This document shows, one piece after another, positions 1 to 7,025 of a DNA stretch of 7,025 nucleotides (position 1 is its first letter; each line of letters begins with the position of its first letter). The translations under genes and the position numbers were made by a program. Under the pieces are notes generated by a model that worked only from the letters and a program-made list of their open reading frames with translations, did no database searches and was not told where the DNA came from. The DNA lies in assembly GCA_945956975.1 (NCBI GenBank), contig CAMFKC010000117.1:1-7025 (forward strand). The letters run 5' to 3'. The DNA is from an uncultured Methylocystaceae bacterium (lineage in GTDB: Bacteria; Pseudomonadota; Alphaproteobacteria; Rhizobiales; Beijerinckiaceae).

Positions 1-2
1 TA

Positions 3-35
3 TCGTCGGCAGCGTCAGATGTGTATAAGAGACAG
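3..35 (+). other. Illumina Nextera Read 1 adapter (sequencing artefact)
   Basis: The bases match the Nextera transposase Read 1 oligonucleotide, ending in the 19-base Tn5 mosaic end AGATGTGTATAAGAGACAG (17-35). Two stray bases (1-2) precede it. This is library-preparation DNA, not part of the genome. Reading through it creates artificial N-termini such as MCIRDR and MYKRQ on ORFs that start at 19 and 21. Genomic sequence begins at about 36. Confidence 0.98.
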
Positions 36-1102
36 ATCCCGGCTACCGGCCGGAGATGGCGGGCTTTCGCGCGCCGCACGACGTCTGGGTGCACATCGCC
101 GGCATCGACGTCATCCGCGTCGACGACAAGGATTTCTACGTTCTCGAGGACAATGCCCGCACGCCGTCCGGGGTCTCCTACATGCTGGAGAATCGCGAGG
201 CGATGCTGCGGCTTTTTCCTGACCTTTTCGTCGAGCATCGCGTCGCGCCGGTCGACGATTATCCGGACCGGCTGCTGAGCACGTTGCGCTCGGTGGCGCC
301 GCATTCCGCGCCGAACGAGCCAACCGTCGCCGTGCTGACCCCCGGGCAGTATAATTCGGCCTACTACGAGCATTCGTTTCTGGCCGACAAGCTCGGCGTC
401 GAACTGGTCGAAGGTTCGGACCTGTTCGTCCAGAACAGCATCGTCTACATGCGCACCACGACCGGCCCGCAGCGGGTGGACGTGATCTATCGGCGCATCG
501 ACGACGAATTTCTCGATCCGCTCGCCTTCCGGCCGGATTCGATGCTGGGCGTTCCGGGCCTGCTGTCGGCCTACCAGGCCGGCAATGTCACGCTGGCCAA
601 TGCAGTGGGCACGGGCGTGTCGGACGACAAGGCGATCTACACCTACATGCCCGAGATCATCCGCTTCTATACGGGCGAGGAGCCGATCCTGAAGAACGTG
701 CCGACCTGGCGCTGCCGCGAGGACGAAGCGCTTGCCTATGTGCTCGACCACCTGCCGGAACTCGTGGTGAAGGAAGTGAACGGCTCCGGCGGCTACGGCA
801 TGCTGGTCGGGCCGCACGCAAGCAAGAACGCCATCGAGGAGTTCCGCGCCAAGCTCAGGCACGATCCCTCCAATTTCATCGCGCAGCCGACGCTGTCGCT
901 CTCGACATGCCCGGTGGCGGTCGAATCGGGCGTTGCGCCCCGGCACGTGGATCTCAGGCCCTTCGTGCTTTCCGGCGCGAACGGCATGGTGAGCCTGACG
1001 CCCGGCGGTCTGACGCGCGTGGCGATGAAGGAAGGGTCTCTGGTGGTGAATTCCAGCCAGGGTGGCGGCACGAAGGATACATGGGTGATCGACGATGCGT
1101 GA
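36..1102 (+). CDS. Circularly permuted ATP-grasp protein, 5'-truncated
   Basis: This is the C-terminal part (354 codons, reading from base 38, TGA at 1100-1102) of a circularly permuted ATP-grasp type 2 protein (DUF404/DUF407 family). Members are predicted amide- or peptide-bond ligases that activate a carboxylate with ATP; the substrate is unknown. Visible family hallmarks are the block HIAGIDVIRV followed by EDNARTPSGVSYMLENRE (about 92-200), the glycine-rich nucleotide loop KEVNGSGGYGM (about 769-801), the RHVDLRPFVLSG segment (about 940-975) and the C-terminal SSQGGGTKDTW (about 1051-1083). The family is usually about 470 residues, so roughly 120 N-terminal residues are missing because the contig ends in adapter. 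The frame is open through 38-55 ahead of the ATG at 56, so that ATG is internal and not the start. It is the first visible gene of a likely operon with the alpha-E and transglutaminase-like genes. Probably cytoplasmic; no membrane segment is seen in this part. Confidence 0.93.
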
Positions 1103-1119
1103 GGCGATGCCGACTGCCC

Positions 1120-1125
1120 GGAGGA
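1120..1125 (+). promoter_or_regulatory. Shine-Dalgarno site of the alpha-E gene
   Basis: GGAGGA lies 7 bases before the ATG at 1133. It fixes that ATG as the start, in agreement with the family's usual N-terminus (ML-RTADNLYW). The site falls in the short gap after the ATP-grasp stop, so the gene can be translated independently from a shared mRNA. Confidence 0.75.
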
Positions 1126-1132
1126 ATGGCTG

Positions 1133-2092
1133 ATGCTCGCGCGCACCGCCGACAACCTGTACTGGTTCGCTCGCTACGTCGAACGGGCGGACCATGTCGC
1201 CCGGATCATCGAGGCGACGTCGCGGCTCGCCGCGCTGCCGCGCGCCTATGGCGGGGCCACCTCGGAATGGGAGAGCGCGCTGATCTCGTCCGGCGTGATC
1301 GAGCGCTTCACCGAGACGGGCATGGAGATCAACGAGGCCAACGCCATCGCGTTTCTCGTCGTCGACACGGAAAATCCTTCGTCCATCCATCGCTGCATGG
1401 AGGCCGCGCGCCGCAACGCGCGCGCCGTACGGACCGCGCTGACGCTGGAGACGTGGGAAGCCGTCAACGCCGCATGGCTCGAACTCGTGCGGTTCGAGCG
1501 CGAGCGCGCCAAGGGCAAGGGCCTCGACCGCGACGATCTCAACCGCTTCCTCGCCATCGTGAAAAAGATGGCGCTCGACGTCGACGGCTCGGCCTATCGT
1601 ATGATGCTGCGCAACGAGGCCTTCTATTTCATGCGGCTCGGCCATTTCATGGAGCGCGCCGACAATACGGCGCGCCTGCTCGATGTGAAATATCACGTGC
1701 TGCTGCCCGAGACCGAAGCGGTCGGCGGCTCGCTCGACTATTTCCAATGGTCGGCCATCCTGCGCGCCGTTTCGGCGAACACGGCCTACCATTGGGTCTA
1801 TCGCCAGAGCGTGAAGCCCTGGCTGGTGGCCGATCTGCTGATCCTGAAATCCGACATGCCGCGGTCCTTGATCGCTTGCTACGAGAACATCGTGCGGTGG
1901 CTCGATCTGCTGGCGCGCGACTACGGGCGGCAAGGCAAGGCGCAGCGCCACGCGCATGCGATTCTCGGCAAGCTCCAGGCAGCCGATCTCAAGTCGATCT
2001 TCCAGAGCGGCCTGCACGAATTCATCGAAGGCTTCATCGCCGACAACGATCGCCTCGATATTGTCATGGCGGAACAATATCTGGTTCACTGA
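1133..2092 (+). CDS. Alpha-E domain protein (DUF403)
   Basis: Complete 319-residue protein of the alpha-E (DUF403) family, at its usual length of about 310-320. The family is all-helical, has no established biochemical activity, and is almost always encoded beside a circularly permuted ATP-grasp gene, so it is presumed to work as its partner. Recognisable blocks are the N-terminus MLARTADNLYWFARYVERAD (residues 1-20), the NPSSIHRCMEAARRNARAVR segment (81-100), a second ERAD helix in FMRLGHFMERADNTARLLDV (166-185) and the DMPRS segment (241-245). The two ERAD helices, at 17-20 and 174-177, resemble each other and suggest an internal duplication. No signal peptide or membrane helix is evident. 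The start at 1133 is supported by a good ribosome binding site. The gene begins 30 bases after the ATP-grasp stop and ends 3 bases before the transglutaminase-like ATG, which points to one transcript. Confidence 0.95.
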   Translation: MLARTADNLYWFARYVERADHVARIIEATSRLAALPRAYGGATSEWESALISSGVIERFTETGMEINEANAIAFLVVDTENPSSIHRCMEAARRNARAVRTALTLETWEAVNAAWLELVRFERERAKGKGLDRDDLNRFLAIVKKMALDVDGSAYRMMLRNEAFYFMRLGHFMERADNTARLLDVKYHVLLPETEAVGGSLDYFQWSAILRAVSANTAYHWVYRQSVKPWLVADLLILKSDMPRSLIACYENIVRWLDLLARDYGRQGKAQRHAHAILGKLQAADLKSIFQSGLHEFIEGFIADNDRLDIVMAEQYLVH

Positions 2093-2095
2093 CCC

Positions 2096-2929
2096 ATGCG
2101 CATTTCCGTTCGCCACGTCATCGTTCAGGAGTTCGCGCCGCCGGCGCGCTCCGTGATTCAATTGATGCGCCTGCGTCCGCGCCCCAGCGAGAGCCAGCAT
2201 GTCATGTCTTGGTCGATCGAGGCCGATGTCGATTGCCAGGTGCGCGAGCAGCAGGACGCCTTCGGCAATTTCGTTCAGACGCTCGACGCCGACGGCCCGC
2301 TGCAAAAGCTTACCGTGACGGCGCGCGGCGAGATCGACACATTCGACACCGCCGGCGTGCTCCGCGGCGACTGGGAGCGATTCTCCACCGACGTTTATCT
2401 GCGCGACACGGACCTCACCGAGTGCGATCCCGACCTGCGCATGTTTGCGCGGGAGGCGATCAAAGGGTTCAAGACCGAACTCGACAAGCCGCATTTCCTG
2501 ATGCGCGCCGTCGACGAAATCATGTCTTTCGAACCGGCCGAAAGCGCGCCGGCGTCTGCGATCGAAGCCTTCAAGGCGAAGAAAGGCTCGAGCGGCGAGA
2601 TGGCGCATGTGTTCATCGCCGCCGCGCGCTCGGTCGGCCTGCCGGCGCGCTTCGTCAGCGGCTATCTCGCAAGCGAATCCGACGGCGCCGAAGCTGCAGC
2701 GGACACGAGCGACCTGCGCGGCTGGGCGGAGGCCTATGTCGAGGGTCTCGGCTGGATCGGCTTCGATCCGTCGATCTGCCTGTGCATGCACGACGGCCAC
2801 GTCCGGCTGGCGGCTGCACTGGACTATCTCGGCGCGGCGCCGCTGCGTGTCTCGCCCCTGCTCACTGCCACGCGCGCGGTCGATGCGCGCGCCCGCATCG
2901 TCCAGGGGCAGTTCCAGCGGCAATCCTGA
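2096..2929 (+). CDS. Transglutaminase-like protein lacking catalytic Cys and His
   Basis: Complete 277-residue member of the bacterial transglutaminase-like family that accompanies ATP-grasp and alpha-E genes. It has the N-terminal beta-rich region (about 1-90, containing QDAFGNFVQTLDADGPL) and then the papain-fold core (about 110-250). Active relatives carry a Cys in a GVCQDFTH-like motif, a His in GHAWAE and an Asp in GFDP. Here the aligned blocks read GSSGEMAH (164-171), LRGWAEAYV (207-215) and GFDP (222-225). Cys is thus replaced by Ser166 (AGC, 2591-2593) and His by Arg208 (CGC, 2717-2719), while Asp224 is kept. The flanking blocks HVFIAAARSVGLPARFVSGY and HVRLAAALDYLGAAP are well conserved, so the fold is probably intact and the protein may be a non-catalytic pseudoenzyme. 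The ATG follows the alpha-E stop by 3 bases with no clear Shine-Dalgarno, so translation is probably coupled. The family call is firm; loss of activity is inferred from remembered consensus motifs. Confidence 0.9.
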   Translation: MRISVRHVIVQEFAPPARSVIQLMRLRPRPSESQHVMSWSIEADVDCQVREQQDAFGNFVQTLDADGPLQKLTVTARGEIDTFDTAGVLRGDWERFSTDVYLRDTDLTECDPDLRMFAREAIKGFKTELDKPHFLMRAVDEIMSFEPAESAPASAIEAFKAKKGSSGEMAHVFIAAARSVGLPARFVSGYLASESDGAEAAADTSDLRGWAEAYVEGLGWIGFDPSICLCMHDGHVRLAAALDYLGAAPLRVSPLLTATRAVDARARIVQGQFQRQS

Positions 2930-2980
2930 TCCGCGCCGCCGCGCGTTGATTTTCGCGCGCGCCCCGCACATCGTGGCGTG

Positions 2981-4564
2981 ATGGAAACGCCCACTTTTTC
3001 AAGAGCCGCAGCCGCGGCCCCGCACATCGACGCCGCCCGCGCCGGCAAGGCCGTGATGGCCGAAGGCGGCAACGCCGTCGAGGCCATGCTCGCCATGGCG
3101 GCGACCATCGCCGTCGTTTATCCCCACATGAACGGCATCGGCGGCGACGGGTTCTGGACGATCCGCGAACCCGGCGGCCGCGTGCGCGTGATCGAGGCCT
3201 GCGGCTATGCGGGCGCCAGGGCGACGATTGCGAGCTATCGCGACGCCGGCCACGACATCATTCCGCGACGCGGCCCGCTCGCCGCGCTCACGGTTCCCGG
3301 CGCCGTCGGCGGCTGGACGATGGCGCTAGAACTGGCGAAGAGCTACGGCGGGAAGATTCCTGCGCGCACGCTGCTGCACGACGCCGTCGAAAGGGCGCGC
3401 GGCTATGCGTAGTCGAAATCCGAGGCGCGCTACAAGCATCGCGAGCAGGAGGCGCTCTATGCGGCGCCGGGATTTGCGGAGCAATTCTTCGTCGACGGCA
3501 AGATCCCCGCGGCCGGAGAAGCGCGGCGCAACGAGAGGCTCGGCGATACGCTCGCCCATCTGGCGGACGCGGGCTTCGCGGATTTCTATCGCGGCGATGT
3601 CGCGCGCGAGATCGCGGCCGGTCTCGAGCGCATCGGTTCGCCGGTCGTGCGCGAGGATCTCGCCCGCTACCAGCCGGTCCTGCGCGATCCCCTCACGCTC
3701 GCCCTGCCCGGCCGGATTCAGGTCAACACGCCGCCGCCCACCGTCGGCCTGATCTCGCTGGTCACGCTCGGCCTGTTCGAGCGGCTGGGCGTCGCGCGTG
3801 CGGAGACGTTCGAGCATATCCACGGCCTGGTCGAGGCCTCCAAGCGCGCGCTGGCGCTGCGCGACGCCGCCTGCGTGGATTTCGACGCGAAACGGCCCGA
3901 TCCCGCTTCGTTCCTGAATCCGAAATATCTGGACCGCGAGGCCGCGAAGATCGACATGAAGCGCGCGGCGCCCTGGCCGTTGCCGCCGGAAGAAGGCGAT
4001 ACGATCTGGATGGGCGCGATCGACGCAAACGGCCTCGCCGTCTCCTACATCCAGTCGCTGTTCTGGGAATATGGCTCGGGCTGCGTGCTGCCCTCGACGG
4101 GCATTCTCCTGCAGAACCGCGGCGTCTCCTTCTCGCTCGATGCGTCGCACCCCACTGCGCTCGCGCCCGGCAAGCGCACGACGCACACGCTGAATGCGCC
4201 GCTTGCCGTCTTCGACGACGGGCGCATCATGAGCTACGGCTCGATGGGCGGCGACGGGCAGCCGCAGTTCCAGGCGCAGATTTTTTCGCGCTACATGTTC
4301 TCGCGCGATGTGGCCGCGTCGATCGACGCCCCGCGCTTCCGTTTCGACAAGGCCTGGGGGGCGCCGCGCGCGACGCTGAAACTGGAGTCGCGGTTCGATC
4401 CGGACATCGTCGCAGGATTGGAGCGCGCCGGCCACGACATCGAGATGGCGGGCCTCCCCTACGGCGATTCCTTCGGCCATGCCGGAATGCTGGTGCGCCA
4501 TCGCGACGGACGCGTCGAGGCGACCCATGATCCGCGCAGCGATGGCGGCGCGGAGGGGATTTAA
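2981..4564 (+). pseudogene. Gamma-glutamyltransferase family gene interrupted by TAG
   Basis: Gamma-glutamyltransferases are Ntn hydrolases that self-cleave before a Thr and then hydrolyse or transfer gamma-glutamyl groups from glutathione and related amides. The frame covers 526 sense codons, a normal family length. Visible landmarks are NGIGGDGFW in the large-subunit region, the GPLAAL...VPGAVGGW block, GDT-IWM with the expected Thr nucleophile (codon 341, 4001-4003), GSGCVLPSTGILLQNRG, MGGDGQPQ (codons 422-429) and a C-terminal HDPRSDGGA. Codon 144 (3410-3412) is TAG. Homology resumes in the same frame straight after it (SKSEARYKHREQEALYAAPGF), so one nonsense codon, not a frameshift, breaks the gene. 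Unless read through, only 143 residues are made, without the catalytic part. No signal peptide is evident, so it resembles cytoplasmic YwrD-like members. A GTG at 2978 abuts the ATG; no strong ribosome binding site is seen. It lies 51 bases after the transglutaminase-like gene and could share its transcript. Confidence 0.85.
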
Positions 4565-4575
4565 GTTTCCCGAGC

Positions 4576-4671
4576 CTTCATCTTGAGGAGCGATTCGCAG
4601 CATCGCGTCTCGAAGGATAGGGATGCGGCCATGCTTCGAGACGCCTGCTGCGCAGGCTCCTCAGCATGAAG
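4576..4671. repeat. Cloverleaf-like palindromic intergenic repeat
   Basis: This is a nested palindrome. Outer arms 4576-4591 and 4656-4671 match at 14 of 16 positions. Inner arms GCGTCTCGAAG (4605-4615) and CTTCGAGACGC (4634-4644) are a perfect 11-base inverted repeat. Between outer and inner arms lie two side hairpins: CGAT/ATCG (4591-4594 with 4602-4605) and GCCTGC/GCAGGC (4643-4648 with 4652-4657, loop TGC; its end bases overlap the neighbouring arms by one or two bases). The core (GAGGAGC, GTCTCGAAGGAT, GGCCATGCTTCGAGACGC, GCTCCTCAGCATGA) matches a dispersed intergenic element I know from Bradyrhizobium-like genomes. It sits between convergent genes, where it could also act as a transcription barrier. 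Copy number cannot be seen here. Confidence 0.8.
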
Positions 4672-4688
4672 ATTTCTGGTTAGCCTAG

Positions 4689-4711
4689 ATGGCCGGGACA
4701 AGCCCGGCCAT
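4689..4711. repeat. Short palindrome, possible bidirectional terminator
   Basis: A perfect 9-base inverted repeat, ATGGCCGGG and CCCGGCCAT, with a 5-base loop (4698-4702). It begins 17 bases after the cloverleaf repeat and ends 17 bases before the stop of the - strand gene. The same palindrome, with the loop ACAAG, is a frequent intergenic element in Rhizobiales genomes. Its position between convergent genes would suit a terminator, but no T-run follows on either strand, so any terminator role is uncertain. Confidence 0.65.
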
Positions 4712-4727
4712 GACGATCTGGAATCCT

Positions 4728-7005
4728 CTACTCCGCAGCCACAGGCATCGGCGTCTGCGGCGTGCGGAACTGCTCCAGCAGCTTCGCCTCCTCTGCCTTC
4801 GCCTTGGCGATGTGGCTGTCCTTCACGTGCCCGTAGCCGCGGATCTTTTCCGGGATCGAGGCGAGCTGCACCGCAAGCCCGTGCGTAACCGCGTTCATGC
4901 CGGCTTCCAGCTCGTCCAGCAGCGTCTCGTAATCCGCGAGCAACTGCCGTTCCTGCCGGCGTTCCGCCGTCTTGCCGAAAATGTCGAGCGCGCCGCCGCG
5001 CAGGAATTTCAGCTTCGCCAGCACGCGGTAGGCGCTCATCATCCACGGTCCGAAGGTCGTCTTGGTGGGAACGCCGTGGGCGTCCTTGCGGCCGAGGATC
5101 GGCGGCGCGAGATGGAACTCGAGCTTGCCGACATTCTCGAAGGCGGCGTCGAGCTGGCGGCGGAACGAGCCGTCGGTGTAAAGGCGCGCGACCTCGTATT
5201 CGTCCTTGATCGCCATCAGCTTGAAGAGATAGCGCGCGACCGCCGCCGCATAGTCCGTCTTGCCCGGCGCCTTTGCATGTTCCGCCGCGAGCGCGCGTTC
5301 GACACGCTTCTTGTAGCGCATCGCATAGTCGGCGTTCTGGTAGGCGGTCAGGAACTTCACGCGCCGCTCGATGATTTCGTCAAGCGACGTCGATTTCTCC
5401 CGCGACTCCGTCGGCTTGGTCAGCGGCGCCACGAAGGCCTCGAAGCCCTTTGGGTCGCCTGCGGCGCGCCGGCCCCAGTGGAACGCCTCCGTGTTCATCG
5501 CCACGGCTTCGCCATTGAGGCGGATGGCCTCGAGGATCGAGGCCTCGCTCAGCGGCACGAAGCCGCGCTGCCAGGCGAACCCCAGCATGAACATGTTGGC
5601 GCCGATGGAATTGCCGAGCAGCGCGGTCGCAGCCGCCGAAGCATCGACGAAGCCGTGGTTCTCGCCCGCGGCGTCGCGGATCGCGGCCTTCACGCGTTCG
5701 CCCGGCAGCGAGAAGTCGGCATTGCGGGTGATTTCGCCCGGATAGACTTCCGCTGAGTTCACGAAGACGCCGGTATGGCCCTTGTCGAGCGCCGCCAGCA
5801 CCTTCTTCGTGCCGGCGACGACGAGGTCGCAGCCGAGCGCGAGATCGGCCTCGCCCGCGGCGACGCGGATCGCGTGGACCTCCTCGGGCCTGTTGGCGAT
5901 CTTGACGTGGCAATAGACCGCGCCGCCCTTCTGCGCGAGGCCGGCCATGTCGATCACGCCGACGCCCTTGCCTTCGAGATGCGCGGCCATGCCGAGGATG
6001 GCGGAGATGGTGACGACGCCGGTGCCGCCGACGCCCGAGATCAGGATCGAATAGGGCTGCGCGCCGATGGCAGGCAGCTTCGGCTCCGGCGGCGTCGACA
6101 GCGCGGTCGAGGACTGCATGTCGCGCGGCTTGGCCCTGCGCGGCGTCGCGCCATGCACGGTCACGAAGGACGGGCAGAAGCCGTTGACGCAGGAAAAGTC
6201 CTTGTTGCACGAGGACTGGTCGATCTTGCGCTTGCGTCCGAATTCCGTGTCGAGCGGCTGCACCGACACGCAATTCGACTTCACGCCGCAATCGCCGCAT
6301 CCCTCGCAGACGAGCTCGTTGATGATCACGCGCTTGTCGGGATCGGGGAACGTGCCGCGCTTGCGGCGGCGGCGCTTTTCGGCGGCGCAGGTCTGGTCGT
6401 AGAGCAGGACCGTGACGCCATCGATTTCCGACAGACTGCGCTGGACGTCGTCCAGTTCCTCGCGATGGTGGATCGTCATGTTGCCGGGCCAGTTGGCGCC
6501 GGCGGGATATTTGTAGGGCTCGTCCGTGACGAGCGCGATCTTCTTCACGCCCTCCGCGGCGACCTGCCGCGCGATCATGTCCACGGTCAGGCCGCCTTCG
6601 TGGCGCTGGCCGCCGGTCATGGCGACGGCGTCGTTGAACAGGATCTTGTAGGTGATGTTGGTCTTGCTATCGACCGCCCAGCGGATCGCGAGCACGCCCG
6701 AGTGATTGTAGGTGCCGTCGCCCAGATTCTGGAAAATGTGCTTGCGCTTGGAGAAGGGCGCTTCGCCGATCCAGTTCGCGCCCTCGCCGCCCATGTGGGT
6801 GAAACCCTCGGTCGAGCGGTCCATCCATTGCGCCATGAAATGGCAGCCGATGCCGGCATAGGCGCGCATGCCCTGCGGCACGCGGGTGGACGTGTTGTGC
6901 GGGCAGCCCGAGCAAAAGTAAGGAATGCGCGAGGCGGCGTCCTTGGTCTCGGCCAGCATGGCCTGCGCCTGTTGCAGCGAGCGCAGCTTCTGCTCGACCT
7001 TGGGG
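4728..7005 (-). CDS. Indolepyruvate ferredoxin oxidoreductase, fused, 5'-truncated
   Basis: C-terminal 758 residues of the fused indolepyruvate ferredoxin oxidoreductase family (usually about 1150-1200 residues), so about 400 N-terminal residues are missing at the adapter junction. The enzyme oxidatively decarboxylates aryl-pyruvates to aryl-acyl-CoA using thiamine diphosphate (TPP), CoA and an iron-sulfur acceptor. In protein order it shows YFCSGCPHN (about 6890-6916), a TPP-binding region with GDGTYNHSG and later FNDAVAMTGGQ (about 6615-6725), a ferredoxin-like cluster region with CEGCGDC (6288-6308) and CNKDFSCVNGFCPSF (about 6160-6215), a gamma-type oxidoreductase domain beginning SGVGGTGVVT and containing DMAGLAQKGGAV (about 5670-6050), and a C-terminal helical DUF6537-type region (about 4740-5390). 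The iron-sulfur cysteines look complete. The frame is unbroken and stops with TAG at 4730-4728. It converges on the + strand genes with no obvious functional tie. The apparent MCIRDS start at 7022 is adapter, not protein. Confidence 0.95.
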
Positions 7006-7024
7006 CTGTCTCTTATACACATCT
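7006..7024 (-). other. Nextera/Tn5 mosaic end (sequencing artefact)
   Basis: This is the reverse complement of the 19-base Tn5 mosaic end found at 17-35. The one base after it (G, 7025) fits the Read 1 adapter and not the Read 2 adapter. It marks a library end, so the - strand gene is cut artificially just before it. Confidence 0.97.
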
Positions 7025-7025
7025 G

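Noticed and set aside
907..2949. 680-codon + strand open frame overlapping the ATP-grasp, alpha-E and transglutaminase-like genes
   Set aside because: It is Arg/Ala/Gly-rich, has no recognisable motif, and runs out of frame through three genes with strong family identity. Long shadow frames are expected in DNA this GC-rich.
2940..2959. Hairpin CGCGCG/CGCGCG with an 8-base loop before the gamma-glutamyltransferase gene, as an intrinsic terminator
   Set aside because: The stem is only 6 bases in a CG-repeat-rich context, and the T-run is in the loop, not after the stem.
3647..4564. Separate 305-residue gene for the catalytic half of the gamma-glutamyltransferase
   Set aside because: Homology extends upstream in the same frame from 3647 to the TAG at 3410 and beyond it. 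The ATG at 3647 is an internal Met of one interrupted gene.
3326..4603. 425-codon - strand open frame antisense to the gamma-glutamyltransferase gene
   Set aside because: Arg-rich composition with no motifs, while the opposite strand encodes clear family hallmarks along the same stretch. It is a shadow frame.
4689..5756. 355-codon + strand open frame antisense to the indolepyruvate oxidoreductase gene
   Set aside because: It starts inside the short palindromic repeat, has no recognisable domain, and lies opposite a well-conserved coding region.
6288..6308. Damaged iron-sulfur cluster motif in the oxidoreductase
   Set aside because: The cysteines of CEGCGDC and the following CNKDFSCVNGFC block are all present on reading the - strand, so nothing is missing.
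1..7025. Tn5-like mosaic ends in inverted orientation at both ends, resembling a 7-kb composite transposon
   Set aside because: The left end carries the full synthetic Nextera Read 1 tail and the sequence between holds ordinary chromosomal genes cut mid-frame, with no transposase. This is adapter.

Overview
The window looks like a high-GC alphaproteobacterial fragment, most likely from the Hyphomicrobiales (Rhizobiales, Bradyrhizobium-like lineages). The codon use is strongly GC-rich, the protein families are typical of that order, and the 3' intergenic gap carries two palindromic repeats of a kind common between genes in those genomes. It is not a clean genomic interval: Illumina Nextera (Tn5 mosaic-end) adapter sits at both ends (3-35 and 7006-7024). 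The outermost genes are therefore cut by library preparation or assembly, not by biology. Genomic sequence runs from about 36 to 7005.

Left to right on the + strand there is a compact three-gene unit. It holds the C-terminal three quarters of a circularly permuted ATP-grasp protein (36-1102), a complete alpha-E (DUF403) helical protein (1133-2092) and a complete transglutaminase-like protein (2096-2929). The gaps are 30 and 3 bases, so co-transcription and translational coupling are likely. This trio is a recognised bacterial gene neighbourhood, predicted to make or attach an uncharacterised peptide or amide-linked product and often accompanied by the proteasome-like Ntn hydrolase Anbu. Here the transglutaminase-like member lacks the catalytic Cys (Ser166) and His (Arg208) expected for the family, although the rest of the fold looks intact.

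Fifty-one bases downstream, in the position where an Anbu-type Ntn hydrolase can occur in such clusters, is a gamma-glutamyltransferase-family gene, which is also an Ntn hydrolase (2981-4564). It is full length with its Thr nucleophile kept, but a single in-frame TAG at 3410-3412 interrupts it. It is either a very young pseudogene or a sequence error.

The 163-base gap between the two convergent transcription units (4565-4727) is filled by a cloverleaf-like palindromic repeat and a second short palindrome, which may also terminate transcription from both sides. On the - strand, 7005-4728, is the C-terminal two thirds of a fused indolepyruvate ferredoxin oxidoreductase, an aromatic 2-oxoacid enzyme with no evident link to the + strand genes. 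No tRNA, rRNA, CRISPR array or genuine mobile element was seen.
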